DNA of 64,000 nt, from positions 49,412 to 113,411 of the forward strand of contig NZ_BCTY01000006.1 of NCBI RefSeq assembly GCF_001591005.1, read 5' to 3'. The DNA is from Sphingomonas sanguinis NBRC 13937 (GTDB lineage: Bacteria > Pseudomonadota > Alphaproteobacteria > Sphingomonadales > Sphingomonadaceae). Positions 16,603-24,869 of the stretch are shown in pieces. Position 1 is the stretch's first letter, and each line of letters opens with the position of its first letter. The position numbers were made by a program, and so were the translations under genes. Below the pieces are notes generated by a model that did not search any database, was not told the DNA's origin, and saw nothing but the letters and a program-made list of their open reading frames with translations.

Positions 16603-17333
16603 GCTTGATCGTCTTCCCCGCCATCGACCTGAAGGGCGGCCAAGTGGTGCGTCTGGCCGAGGGCGATATGGACCGCGCCACCGTCTATGGCGACGATCCC
16701 ACCCACCAGGCGATGCTGTTCGCCGAGGCGGGCGCTCAGCACCTGCACGTCGTCGACCTCGACGGCGCGTTCGCGGGCGAGTCGGTCAATGGCGAGGCGG
16801 TGCAGGCGATCGTCAAAGCCTTTCCCGGCCATGTCCAGCTGGGCGGCGGCATCCGCAAGCCGGAGAATGTCGAACGCTGGTTCGACGTAGGCGTGTCGCG
16901 CGTCGTGATCGGCACGGCGGCGCTGGAGAATCCCGACTTCGTCCGCGACATGGCCAAGGCCTATCCCGGCGGCATCGTCGTCGCGGTCGATGCCAAGGAC
17001 GGCATGGTCGCCACGCGCGGCTGGGCCGATGTGTCGACCGTCTCGGTCGAGGATCTCGCGCGCCGGTTCGAGGATGCGGGCGTCGCCTCGCTGCTGTTCA
17101 CGGACGTCGGTCGCGACGGGATGCTGAAGGGCTGCAACGTGCCCGCTACCGTCGACCTCGCCCGCGCGGTGCGGATTCCCGTGATCGCCAGCGGCGGCGT
17201 GGCGGGGATCGGCGACATCCATATGCTGGCGCTCCATCATCAGGACGGAGTCGAGGGCGTCATCACCGGCCGGGCGCTCTATGACGGGCGGCTCGATCTG
17301 GCGGCGGCGCTGTCGGTGGCGGCGGCCGCATGA
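16599..17333 (+). CDS. hisA: ProFAR isomerase
   Basis: Fourth step of histidine synthesis, an Amadori rearrangement on a (beta/alpha)8 barrel. 244 aa from GTG 16599, which overlaps the hisH stop. General-acid/base aspartates lie in FPAIDLKGG (Asp10) and TDVGRDGML. Phosphate-binding glycines are in [22 protein letters not shown] and ITGRALYDG. Length is typical. The stop overlaps the hisF ATG. Confidence 0.96.
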   Translation: MSLIVFPAIDLKGGQVVRLAEGDMDRATVYGDDPTHQAMLFAEAGAQHLHVVDLDGAFAGESVNGEAVQAIVKAFPGHVQLGGGIRKPENVERWFDVGVSRVVIGTAALENPDFVRDMAKAYPGGIVVAVDAKDGMVATRGWADVSTVSVEDLARRFEDAGVASLLFTDVGRDGMLKGCNVPATVDLARAVRIPVIASGGVAGIGDIHMLALHHQDGVEGVITGRALYDGRLDLAAALSVAAAA

Positions 17334-18091
17334 CCGTCCGCGCGCGCGTCATCCCCTGCCTCGACGTCGCCAATGGGCGCGTGGTCAAGGGCGTCAACTT
17401 CGTCGACCTGATCGACGCGGGCGATCCGGTCGAGCAGGCGCGCGCCTATGATGCGGCGGGCGCGGACGAGCTATGCTTCCTCGACATCACCGCCAGCCAT
17501 GAGGCGCGCGGCACGATCCTTGATGTGGTGCGGCGGACGGCGGCGGTGTGCTTCATGCCGCTGACCGTCGGCGGCGGCGTGCGCACGGCGGAGGATGCGC
17601 GCGCGCTTCTGCTGGCAGGCGCGGACAAGGTGGCGGTCAACTCGGCCGCCGTCAGTAACCCGCAAGTCGTCTCCGACATTGCCGAGCGATTCGGCAGCCA
17701 ATGCTGCGTCGCCAGCGTCGACGCGCGGCGGACCGCAACCGGCTGGGAGGTGTTCACCCATGGCGGGCGGCGCGCGACGGGGATCGATGCAGTCGAACAC
17801 GCGCTGCGCCTGGCCGAACTGGGCGCGGGCGAGTTGCTGGTGACGTCGATGGATCGCGATGGGACGCGTGGCGGCTATGACCTCGACCTGATCCGCACCA
17901 TCGCCGACCGGACCAGCGTGCCGGTGGTGGCGTCGGGCGGCGTCGGTGGGCTGGACGATCTGGTCGCGGGCGTGCGCGACGGTCATGCCTCGGCGGTGCT
18001 GGCGGCGTCGATCTTCCACTTCGGCGATGCCTCGATTGCCGACGCGCACCGGGCGCTGGCGGCGGCGGGGGTGCCGGTTCGAGCGCATTGA
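17330..18091 (+). CDS. hisF: Imidazole glycerol phosphate synthase, cyclase subunit
   Basis: Uses ammonia from HisH to close the imidazole ring, releasing AICAR. The 253-aa barrel has the catalytic Asp12 in [17 protein letters not shown] and the second Asp in [13 protein letters not shown], plus phosphate loops [24 protein letters not shown] and [12 protein letters not shown] 17330 lies in the hisA stop (ATGA). The hisBHAF block is a single coupled unit; hisE follows after a 256-nt gap that holds a small membrane ORF. Confidence 0.97.
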   Translation: MTVRARVIPCLDVANGRVVKGVNFVDLIDAGDPVEQARAYDAAGADELCFLDITASHEARGTILDVVRRTAAVCFMPLTVGGGVRTAEDARALLLAGADKVAVNSAAVSNPQVVSDIAERFGSQCCVASVDARRTATGWEVFTHGGRRATGIDAVEHALRLAELGAGELLVTSMDRDGTRGGYDLDLIRTIADRTSVPVVASGGVGGLDDLVAGVRDGHASAVLAASIFHFGDASIADAHRALAAAGVPVRAH

Positions 18092-18160
18092 TTTTCGCGG
18101 CTTCGCGTGAACCAGAATCCCTTGGATGACCGGCCGGGCAGACGCTGCTAAAATCCCCCC

Positions 18161-18316
18161 ATGCCCCTCGCGATCATGACCCCCGCCAACGGCCATAGCG
18201 GCATCATCCGCGTCCGCACCCACCCGGAGCTGTCGGACATCGCGCTGTTCGTCTTCGCCATCGGCGCGATCTGGTTTCTTCGCCGCGCGATGCGCCGCCG
18301 CAACCGCAAGGATTGA
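18161..18316 (+). CDS. Putative 51-aa single-helix membrane protein between hisF and hisE
   Basis: A short reading frame from ATG 18161 to TGA 18316. The translation has a polar N-terminus, PELSD, one hydrophobic helix (IALFVFAIGAIWFL) and a strongly basic end (RRAMRRRNRKD), which predicts an N-out, C-in membrane protein. Codons end mainly in G or C, as in real genes here, but no Shine-Dalgarno is visible. It lies in the his run in the same direction, 31 bases before hisE. It could be a chance frame; comparative data would decide. Confidence 0.5.
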   Translation: MPLAIMTPANGHSGIIRVRTHPELSDIALFVFAIGAIWFLRRAMRRRNRKD

Positions 18317-18347
18317 CGCGGACGCCGCCCCGCGCCACCCAGCCGCC

Positions 18348-18662
18348 ATGGACATGTTCGACCGCCTCGAAGCCACGATCCGCGCACGCCGCGACGCAGG
18401 CGACGCCGCCACTTCCTATGCCGCCAGCCTGTTCGCGAAGGGACGCCCCAAGATCGCGCAGAAGCTGGGCGAGGAAGCGGTCGAAACCGTCATCGCCGCC
18501 ATGGCCCAGCCCGACAAGATCGTGTCCGAGGCCGCCGACCTGATGTTCCACCTGATCGTCCTGCTGGCCGATACCGGCCACACACTCGACGATGTTCGCG
18601 CCGAACTGGCGCGGCGCGAGGGTGTGTCGGGTCATGACGAAAAGGCCGCGCGGCCCCGCTAA
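18348..18662 (+). CDS. hisE: Phosphoribosyl-ATP pyrophosphatase
   Basis: Second step of histidine synthesis: hydrolysis of PR-ATP to PR-AMP and pyrophosphate. 104 aa, a MazG-like all-helical fold with the metal-binding acidic residues in KLGEEAVETVIAA and SEAADLMFHLIVLL. The family start is MDMFDRLEATI. Monofunctional: no HisI domain is fused, and hisI is not in this window. It ends 17 bases before the HIT gene. Confidence 0.95.
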   Translation: MDMFDRLEATIRARRDAGDAATSYAASLFAKGRPKIAQKLGEEAVETVIAAMAQPDKIVSEAADLMFHLIVLLADTGHTLDDVRAELARREGVSGHDEKAARPR

Positions 18663-18679
18663 ACCCCCGGAGAGTTTCG

Positions 18680-19057
18680 ATGCCGATCGACGCCACGCTG
18701 CCCTATGACGACCAGAATATCTTCGCCAAGATCCTGCGCGACGAAATCCCGTCGAAGCGGGTCTACGAAGACGAATGGGCGATCGCCTTCCACGACATCG
18801 CGCCGCATGCGCCGACGCATATTCTGGTGATCCCGCGCGGCCCCTATGTGTCGTGGGACGATTTCTCGGCCCGCGCCAGCGAGGCGGAGATTGCCGGGTT
18901 CGTCCGCGCCGTCGGCCATGTCGCGCGGGAGGCTGGCGCGGTGGAGCCGGGATACCGGCTGCTGGCCAATATCGGAGCGGATGCGGGGCAGGAAGTACCG
19001 CATCTTCACGTCCATATCCTGGCGGGCAAGCCGCTCGGCCCGATGCTGGCGCGTTGA
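18680..19057 (+). CDS. HIT family protein (HinT-like nucleotide hydrolase)
   Basis: 125 aa with the histidine triad HLHVHIL (His108, His110, His112), FAKILRDEIPSK near the N-terminus, HDIAPHAPTHILVIP, and the C-terminal AGKPLGPM. HinT proteins hydrolyse purine nucleoside phosphoramidates. CGGAGAG precedes the ATG. It directly follows hisE, a common alphaproteobacterial neighbour, and probably shares its transcript. Composite repeats follow. Confidence 0.93.
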   Translation: MPIDATLPYDDQNIFAKILRDEIPSKRVYEDEWAIAFHDIAPHAPTHILVIPRGPYVSWDDFSARASEAEIAGFVRAVGHVAREAGAVEPGYRLLANIGADAGQEVPHLHVHILAGKPLGPMLAR

Positions 19058-19074
19058 CAGAGCCTCTTGCCGCT

Positions 19075-19235
19075 CCCCTCCCGTAAACGAGTTTCAGGTC
19101 GGTCATGCCCCCGGCATGACCTAAACGATGCGGGGCATCGTTTACCTGAAACTGGGATGGGGGAGAGAAAGCCACAGGCGACGGTCTCAGTGAGACACCC
19201 TGCCCTCCCCAAACCCCTCCCGTTTACGGGAGGGG
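19075..19235. repeat. Family A REP-like composite, locus 1 (inserted copy plus inverted copy)
   Basis: A forward REP-like hairpin begins at 19075 (CCCCTCCCGTAAACG) but is interrupted by the three-stem element at 19090-19153, after which the unit resumes with GGGATGGGGGAG. A small GTCTCA/TGAGAC palindrome follows near 19183. An intact inverted unit with hairpin CCCCTCCCGT/ACGGGAGGGG lies at 19214-19235. This head-to-head layout is like BIMEs. Confidence 0.8.
19090..19153. repeat. 64-nt three-way-junction element, copy 1
   Basis: Three perfect stems: outer AGTTTCAGGT with ACCTGAAACT (10 bp); inner 1 GGTCATGCC with GGCATGACC, loop CCC; inner 2 AAACGATGC with GCATCGTTT, loop GGG. Single bases C and T separate the stems at the junction. 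With flanks, 78 nt (19088-19165) are identical to 31414-31491. Confidence 0.9.
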
Positions 19236-19442
19236 CTTACCGCGAGATGGATTGGTGATCCCATTCCTCAGTGCTGACGGTAGAAGGTGGCGGCAATCAC
19301 CGCCTTTCCACTCTCCCGATCGCATCCCACGCACCTTAGGGATTGCGCGTAATAAAATTGCAGCTAACCTTCCTAATCATTCACCAAACACCGGGCGCGC
19401 CCTCGATCGGGGCGGCCCTTCCCTTGGGGGGATTGGACATTC

Positions 19443-20981
19443 ATGATTTTCGGGCGCGTTAAGCCTCTGGACGCCATTTTGGCGACCGCCGAGAAGAAGG
19501 GGCTGCAACGATCGCTAGGCGCGTTCCAGCTCACCATGCTGGGCATCGGCGCCGTCATCGGCACGGGCATCTTCGTTCTCACCTCCGAAGCCGCGCAAAA
19601 GGCGGGGCCGGGGATGATGCTGTCCTTCGTGCTGGCGGGCTTCGTCTGCGCGGTGGCGGCCTTGTGCTACTCCGAGTTGGCCTCGATGGTGCCGGTCGCG
19701 GGGTCGGCCTATACCTATACCTATGCGGTCATGGGCGAGTTGCTGGCCTGGATGGTCGGCTGGGCGCTGATCCTGGAATATGCGGTCGGCGCGTCGGCCG
19801 TCGCGGTCGGCTGGTCGGGTTATGTCGTGGGACAGATCCGCAACCTGCTGGGCATCGACATACCGATGGAGTGGGTCAACGGCCCCTCTTCGGGCGGTTA
19901 TATCAACCTGCCCGCCGTCATCATCTCGCTGCTCGTCACCTGGCTGCTCGTCATCGGCACGACCGAGAGCGCACGCTTCAACGCGATCTTGGTCGCGATC
20001 AAAGTCGCCGCGCTGACCCTGTTCATCGCGCTGTCGGTGCCGGTCATCAACGGTGCGCATTTCGAGCCGTTCATGCCGACCGGCCTGACCGGCGTGGCGG
20101 GGGCCGCGGCATCGATCTTCTTCGCCTATGTCGGCTTCGACGCGGTGTCGACCGCCGCCGAGGAAACCAAGAACCCGCAGCGCAACGTGCCGATCGGCCT
20201 GATCGCGTCGCTGCTGTTCTGCACCGTATTCTACCTGCTGGTGTCGGCGGGTGCGATCGGCTCGCCGCTGGGGGCGCAGCCGGTGCGCGACGCCGCCGGT
20301 GTCGTGCTATCGCCCGGCACGTCGGAGCTCGCCGCGCAGTGCAAGGCGATCGTCGCCAGCGGCGCGACCGAGCCGCTGTCCTGCTCGCGTGAGGCGCTGG
20401 CGCATGTCCTGCGCACCATCGGCTGGGAAAAGATCGGCAACCTGATCGGTCTGGCCGCCACGCTGGCGCTGCCTTCGGTCGTGCTCATGATGATGTTCGG
20501 TCAGACCCGCGTGTTCTTCACCATGGCGCGTGACGGCCTGCTGCCCGAAAAGCTCGCCTCGGTGCATCCGCGCTATCGCACGCCGCACGTCGTGACGATC
20601 GTGACCGGCATTGCCGCGACGCTCGCCTCGGCCTTCCTGCCGGTCGGCAAGCTGGCGGACTATTCCAACTCGGGCACGCTGTTCGCCTTCTTCATGGTGG
20701 CGCTGTCGGTGATGGTGCTGCGCAAGACCGATCCGACGCGCAAGCGTCCGTTCCGCACGCCCGCCGTGTTCATCGTTGCGCCTGCCGCGATGCTCGGTTG
20801 CGCGTATCTGTACTTCTCGCTGCCGCTGGTCGCGATCCTGGTCCTGCCGGGCTGGGGCGCGATCGGCCTGGCGATCTACTTCCTCTACAGCCGCAAGCGC
20901 AGCTATGTCGGTCGCGGCATGCTGGACGTGGTGGACGATCCCGCGATGCAGCCGGAAGTCGCGAAGCCGCTCGATCGCTGA
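19443..20981 (+). CDS. APC-family amino acid permease (cationic amino acid transporter-like)
   Basis: 512 aa with about 12 to 13 membrane helices. The first contains GIGAVIGTGIFVLTSE, the substrate-binding GxG of the amino acid-polyamine-organocation superfamily. FFAYVGFDAVSTAAEETKNPQRNVP in the middle is the conserved transporter motif of the CAT/YfnA branch. The extended final loop and helix (DPTRKRPFRTP) also match. Likely imports an amino acid by proton coupling; the substrate is not predictable. GGGGGGAT precedes the ATG. Monocistronic, with a terminator after it. Confidence 0.9.
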   Translation: MIFGRVKPLDAILATAEKKGLQRSLGAFQLTMLGIGAVIGTGIFVLTSEAAQKAGPGMMLSFVLAGFVCAVAALCYSELASMVPVAGSAYTYTYAVMGELLAWMVGWALILEYAVGASAVAVGWSGYVVGQIRNLLGIDIPMEWVNGPSSGGYINLPAVIISLLVTWLLVIGTTESARFNAILVAIKVAALTLFIALSVPVINGAHFEPFMPTGLTGVAGAAASIFFAYVGFDAVSTAAEETKNPQRNVPIGLIASLLFCTVFYLLVSAGAIGSPLGAQPVRDAAGVVLSPGTSELAAQCKAIVASGATEPLSCSREALAHVLRTIGWEKIGNLIGLAATLALPSVVLMMMFGQTRVFFTMARDGLLPEKLASVHPRYRTPHVVTIVTGIAATLASAFLPVGKLADYSNSGTLFAFFMVALSVMVLRKTDPTRKRPFRTPAVFIVAPAAMLGCAYLYFSLPLVAILVLPGWGAIGLAIYFLYSRKRSYVGRGMLDVVDDPAMQPEVAKPLDR

Positions 20982-21001
20982 TCGGCTTTCGCGAAGACAC
21001 G

Positions 21002-21039
21002 AAAAAGGCCCGGAGGAGCGATCCTCCGGGCCTTCTTAT
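21002..21039 (+). terminator. Bidirectional terminator between permease and PfkB kinase genes
   Basis: A perfect 11-bp stem GGCCCGGAGGA with TCCTCCGGGCC, loop GCGA. TTCTTATTT follows on the plus strand and TTTTT on the minus strand. Serves the two convergent genes. Confidence 0.92.
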
Positions 21040-21059
21040 TTGGCCTTTATGCCCGAGCC

Positions 21060-22052
21060 TTACAGGCTGGCGGCCAGGGCCTTCAGGTCGACCTGGGGCC
21101 GGGCACCGAAATGGCTGATGATCTCGGCCGCACAGGCAGCACCCAGCGTCAGCGAGGCCTTCAGGTCCTGGCCATGGGTCTGACCATAGAGGAAGCCCGA
21201 TGCGAACAGATCGCCCGCGCCCGTCGTGTCGACGACCTTGTCGACCGGATGGGCCGGCACCGTGACCCGCTCATCCCCGCGCTGCGCCAGCGCGCCCTTT
21301 TCGGCGAGAGTGACAACCAGCGTCTCGACCTTGTCCTTCAGCGAAGCGATCGCCGCATCGACGTCCGCCGTCTCGGTCAGCGCGACGATCTCGGTCTCGT
21401 TGGCGAAGATCACGTCGATCATGCCGCCGTCGATCAGCGCATGGAAATCGGCGCGGTGGCGGTCGATGACGAACTCGGCCGAGGCGGTGAAGGCGATCTT
21501 GCGCCCGGCCGCGCGGGCGACGTCGATGGCGGCACGCATCGCGGCGCGCGGCTCTTCGGGGTCCCACAGATAGCCCTCGATATACAGATAGGCCGCATCG
21601 GCGATCAGCGCCTTGTCGAGCGCCTCGGCAGGCAGATAATGCGACGCGCCGAGGAAGGTGTTCATCGTCCGCTGGCCATCGGGGCTCACGAAGATCATGC
21701 AGCGCGCGGTCGTCGGCTGGCCGGGACGGACCGGCGTGTCGAACTTGACGCCCGCCGCGCGAATGTCGTGCGCGAAGACCTCGCCCAGCTGGTCGTCGGC
21801 GACTTGGCCGATGAACGCGGTCTTGCCGCCCAGTGCCGCCATGCCCGCCAGCGTGTTGGCGGCCGAGCCACCCGAAATCTCGCGACCGGGGCCCATCTTG
21901 GCATAGAGCGCATCGGCTTCCTCGGGCGAGAAGACGAGCTGCATCGCGCCCTTCGTCATGCCCTGTTCGGCGATGAAAGCATCCTCGGCCGGGCTGAGGA
22001 TGTCGACGATCGCATTGCCGATCGCCACCACGTCATAGGTGGGGTTGGTCAA
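21060..22052 (-). CDS. PfkB-family carbohydrate/nucleoside kinase (adenosine kinase-like)
   Basis: 330 aa of the ribokinase superfamily. VVAIGNAIVDILS at the start, GGSAANTLAGMAALGG (substrate-binding glycines) and DTTGAGDLFASGFLYG (anion hole and catalytic Asp) are intact. The overall pattern, including FIAEQGMTKGAM and FVSPDGQRTMNTFLGAS, is that of alphaproteobacterial proteins annotated as adenosine kinase. The substrate could be adenosine or another nucleoside or sugar. Monocistronic on the minus strand. Confidence 0.9.
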   Translation of the reverse strand: MTNPTYDVVAIGNAIVDILSPAEDAFIAEQGMTKGAMQLVFSPEEADALYAKMGPGREISGGSAANTLAGMAALGGKTAFIGQVADDQLGEVFAHDIRAAGVKFDTPVRPGQPTTARCMIFVSPDGQRTMNTFLGASHYLPAEALDKALIADAAYLYIEGYLWDPEEPRAAMRAAIDVARAAGRKIAFTASAEFVIDRHRADFHALIDGGMIDVIFANETEIVALTETADVDAAIASLKDKVETLVVTLAEKGALAQRGDERVTVPAHPVDKVVDTTGAGDLFASGFLYGQTHGQDLKASLTLGAACAAEIISHFGARPQVDLKALAASL

Positions 22053-22180
22053 GAAACGGGCTCCGAAAATAATCAGGTGATGACGCCGCCCTAGTCAGGG
22101 TGCCTGTCCCGCGCAAGCTGGCCCCCTCGCCCGGCCGCACTGCATTGACTTTGCGCCGTGCACCACGTCATCCCTGGACC

Positions 22181-22858
22181 ATGATAAGCGCGTTTTTCCT
22201 GTCGCTGGGCCAGCTCGGTGATCCGGCGATCCGCCGGGTGCTGATCCGCTCGCTCGCGGTCACCTTCGCGCTGTTCGCCGCCGCCGGGGTCGCGCTGTGG
22301 TGGAGCGTGCGCGCGGCCCTGACCGGATGGCTGGGCGCGCAGGCGGGTGGCTGGTCGACGGCGCTGACCCTTGTGGTCGAGATACTGGCGCTCTGGCTCG
22401 CCTTTCGCGCGGTGGCCGTCGCGGTGGTGGGCGTGTTCGCCGACGACATCGTCGCGGCGGTCGAGGCGCGCCATTATCCTCAGGCGCTGGCGACCGCGAG
22501 GCCCGTGCCGCTGGCGCGGGGCATGGCGATGGGCCTGGGATCGGCGGCCCGGGTCATCGCGATCAACCTGCTCCTGCTGCCGCTCTACATCGTCCTGCTC
22601 GCAACCGGGGTGGGTACGGCGGCGGCATTCCTGCTGGTCAATGCCTGGCTGTTGTCGCGCGACCTGGGCGATATGGTGGCGGCGCGGCATATGGACCGCG
22701 CGGCGATGCGGCGCTGGCGCAAGGCAACCGGGCCCGCCCGCTTCCTGCTGGGGCTTGCCGCGGCGGCCCTGTTCGTGGTTCCGGGGCTCAATCTGCTCGC
22801 ACCCGTTCTGGGCGCGAGCATGGCGACCCATGTCTTTCACAGGAGACCCCGCGCGTGA
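22181..22858 (+). CDS. EI24-domain / CysZ-like membrane protein
   Basis: 225 aa starting at ATG 22181 (MISAFFLSLGQLGDPAIRRVL). Four to five hydrophobic segments and the LPGLNLLAPVLGASMATH-like end (here VVPGLNLLAPVLGASMATH) fit the EI24 domain that includes the E. coli sulfate permease-associated CysZ. The function in this group is not established. It ends within the GTG start of the following lipoprotein gene, and that gene overlaps the LysE-type gene, so three genes are coupled. Confidence 0.82.
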   Translation: MISAFFLSLGQLGDPAIRRVLIRSLAVTFALFAAAGVALWWSVRAALTGWLGAQAGGWSTALTLVVEILALWLAFRAVAVAVVGVFADDIVAAVEARHYPQALATARPVPLARGMAMGLGSAARVIAINLLLLPLYIVLLATGVGTAAAFLLVNAWLLSRDLGDMVAARHMDRAAMRRWRKATGPARFLLGLAAAALFVVPGLNLLAPVLGASMATHVFHRRPRA

Positions 22859-23232
22859 TCCGCACCCCTGCGCTGGCCTTGCTGCCGTTCGTCGTGCTGG
22901 CAGGCTGTACCGTGCCCCAGACCGCCGCCCCCGTCCGCGGCGGCATGGCCCCGGTTCCCGTCCCCTATACCCATGTCGGTCTGGAACGGGTGATCGGTCA
23001 GGACGCCGCCGGACTGACGAAGCTGTTCGGCACGCCCGACGCCGATGTTCGCGAAGGGGCCGCACGCAAGCTGCAGTTTCAGGGCAGTTTCTGCGTGCTC
23101 GACGCCTATCTCTATCCCAAGGACGGTGGTGAGCCGCGCGTGACCTATCTAGACGCGCGCGAGCCCGATGGCAGCGCGATCGACCGGGCGAGCTGCGTCG
23201 CGGCGCTGACCCGGCGCGACGGCGGCCGCTGA
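22855..23232 (+). CDS. Putative small lipoprotein
   Basis: 125 aa from GTG 22855, with AGGAG about 10 bases upstream. Signal peptide with lipobox LAGC (Cys18). The mature part is short, with VGLERVIGQDAAGLTKLFGTPDADV, which resembles SmpA/BamE-like or OmlA-type beta-alpha segments in which a helix is followed by an FGxP turn, and two further cysteines (FCVLDAYLY, SCVAAL). Probably a periplasm-facing lipoprotein; no family name is secure. It overlaps both neighbours. Confidence 0.75.
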   Translation: MIRTPALALLPFVVLAGCTVPQTAAPVRGGMAPVPVPYTHVGLERVIGQDAAGLTKLFGTPDADVREGAARKLQFQGSFCVLDAYLYPKDGGEPRVTYLDAREPDGSAIDRASCVAALTRRDGGR

Positions 23233-23852
23233 TGCGCCTCGATCTGTGGTTCGCCTTTGTCGCGGCGACACTGGTGATCGGGCTGATCCCCGGACCGGGC
23301 GTGGCGGCGATCCTGGGCTATGCCATCGGATCGGGACGGCGGACCGCCTTTGCCTCGGTCGGCGGCCTGATGCTGGGCAATCTGGCCGCCTCGACCGCCA
23401 GCCTACTCGGCATGGGCGCGGTGCTGGCCGCGTCGACCTTTTTGTTCGGGCTGCTCAAATGGGCCGGAGCGGTCTATCTGATCGTCGTCGGCGCGATGGG
23501 CCTGTGGCGTGCGCGGAACGCCCATGCCGTGGCGATTCGTCCGCGCATGATCTCGCCGCGTGCGGCGTTTCTGGGCAATCTGGGCGTCGGCACCTTTCAC
23601 CCCAAAACGATCCTGTTCCTGGCCGCCTTTGCCCCGCAGTTCATCGATCCGTCGCGCCCCTATTGGACGCAGGCGCCGGTCCTGATCGCGACGTTCGTGA
23701 TCGTCCTGGCGCTGACCGACTCCTGCTATGCCTGGGCCGCGTCCAGTGCGGGCGGATTGCTGCGTTCGCCCCGCGCCCAGGCCTGGGCCCAGCGTGCGGG
23801 CGGCGGAGCGTTGATCTTTGCCGGACTGGCAACGGCCGCTATCCGCCGGTAA
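23232..23852 (+). CDS. LysE/RhtB family exporter
   Basis: 206 aa with six membrane helices. The family N-terminus PGPGVAAILGYAIGSGRRTAFASVGGLMLGN is present, as are KWAGAVYLIVVGAMGLWRAR and NPKT-type FHPKTILFLAAFAPQFI. RhtB-like proteins export amino acids or homoserine lactones; the substrate here is unknown. The start ATG overlaps the stop of the lipoprotein gene by one base (TGATG), suggesting coupled translation. Confidence 0.9.
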   Translation: MRLDLWFAFVAATLVIGLIPGPGVAAILGYAIGSGRRTAFASVGGLMLGNLAASTASLLGMGAVLAASTFLFGLLKWAGAVYLIVVGAMGLWRARNAHAVAIRPRMISPRAAFLGNLGVGTFHPKTILFLAAFAPQFIDPSRPYWTQAPVLIATFVIVLALTDSCYAWAASSAGGLLRSPRAQAWAQRAGGGALIFAGLATAAIRR

Positions 23853-24029
23853 TCCCACACCATTCTCTGCACTAGGATCATGAGCACGAAGATAGTGTGG
23901 CAAAATGTTCCACGCATCTGCAAAAAATTTGGTGCAGTGCAGGAACAAATTTACCGGTGCGTGCGTATGCGCTATCGGGACGAAGAACACCACCGCGTCT
24001 TGGCGGTCGTTCGCCATGGGAGAATGAGT

Positions 24030-24266
24030 ATGATGAAGTTCCTGTCTGCTGTTGCCGCCACCGCTCTGGTTGCTGCTCCGGTTGCTGCCGCTCCGGCCAA
24101 CCCCGCCGCCAGCCTGTCGGTCTCGAAGTCGGTCCGCGCGTCGGCTCCGACCGCCAAGGGCAACAAGCTGGCCGGCGGCGGCATCCTGGCTGCTCTGATC
24201 GCTGCTGGCGTTGTCGCCATCGGCGTTGTCGCGATCGTCAAGGACGACAACGCCGACAGCAACTGA
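24030..24266 (+). CDS. Small exported or membrane protein
   Basis: 78 aa. GGGAG lies 8 bases before ATG 24030; ATG 24024 is also in frame. Residues 1-20 look like a signal peptide (MMKFLSAVAATALVAAPVAA, likely cut after APAAA-type residues), followed by a Ser/Lys/Pro linker and a second helix GGGILAALIAAGVVAIGVVAIV with an acidic end KDDNADSN. Similar small proteins are common in Sphingomonas. Its own strong terminator and AT-richer leader suggest independent, possibly high expression. Function unknown. Confidence 0.75.
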   Translation: MMKFLSAVAATALVAAPVAAAPANPAASLSVSKSVRASAPTAKGNKLAGGGILAALIAAGVVAIGVVAIVKDDNADSN

Positions 24267-24330
24267 TCGTTCTGGGCGGGGGCAACCTCGCCCGGACTTT
24301 CATCGCTTGGGAGCAGTTCCGGGCGAACGG

Positions 24331-24359
24331 AAAGGGAGCCGTTTTCGGCTCCCTTTTTT
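24331..24359 (+). terminator. Intrinsic terminator, probably bidirectional
   Basis: AAAGGGAGCCG pairs with CGGCTCCCTTT around TTTT, followed by a run of T to 24359. The opposite strand also has TTT, so it can serve the convergent HIRAN gene. Confidence 0.92.
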
Positions 24360-24369
24360 GTTGCCAGCG

Positions 24370-24771
24370 TCAGGCGCCCCAGTCGGGTCCTTCGGGATCG
24401 GGATGGAAGTCATCTTCCACCGGCGTGGGTGACGACGCCGCCACGACCGGCAGCGTCGGCTCCCCGCCGCCGAAGCGCACCCGAATATAGGCCACCGAGC
24501 CCTTCATGCCCTGATAGATGGCCCGCACCTCCTCCCCGCGCCGCATGCGCGCACCGATCAGCGGCGCCCGCTCGGCGGAGAGATAGCCGACCTGCACGTC
24601 CCGCGCGCTGAAGACGGCGACGGCATGGGGATCATGCCGGTTGCGCGGCTCGGGCCGGAGGCTTACCGGGTCGCCCGCCGACGAGGCGAGCAATTCGAAT
24701 CGTCGATTACTTCGCGCCTTGTCCTCATTGGGAAAGTCGATCCCGACCACGGCCAGCGTCATTTCATCCAT
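24370..24771 (-). CDS. HIRAN-domain protein
   Basis: 133 aa. The HIRAN core covers residues 5-90: LAVVGIDFPNEDK, a strand-helix unit, then LRPEPRNRHDPHAVAVFSARDVQVGYLSAERAPLIG, which matches the PxNxxDxxAVxV...GYL pattern. HIRAN domains recognise DNA ends or stalled forks in HLTF; stand-alone bacterial versions are uncharacterised. The C-terminal 35 residues are acidic and low-complexity. The start is uncertain between ATG 24771 and 24762. Convergent with the small protein gene upstream. Confidence 0.83.
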   Translation of the reverse strand: MDEMTLAVVGIDFPNEDKARSNRRFELLASSAGDPVSLRPEPRNRHDPHAVAVFSARDVQVGYLSAERAPLIGARMRRGEEVRAIYQGMKGSVAYIRVRFGGGEPTLPVVAASSPTPVEDDFHPDPEGPDWGA

Positions 24772-24869
24772 CGTCCCTAACTGGTTACGAGCGGCGTCCC
24801 CGTCCAGAGCCCTCCCATTCGTCCGCAATCCGGCTATGGTGCAATCATCCTGTCCCATTCGGAGTGCCC

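Larger units (their letters stand above)
19058..19442. other. 385-nt intergenic region with composite repeat and permease leader
   Basis: Holds the REP-like composite at 19075-19235 and then about 200 nt ahead of the permease gene, including a locally AT-richer stretch (TAATAAAATTGCAGC near 19348) that may contain its promoter. No gene is supported here. Confidence 0.6.

Noticed and set aside
18161..18316. PEP-CTERM-type sorting signal in the 51-aa frame
   Set aside because: The PEL before the helix and basic tail resemble the layout, but there is no PEP motif and no exported domain attached.
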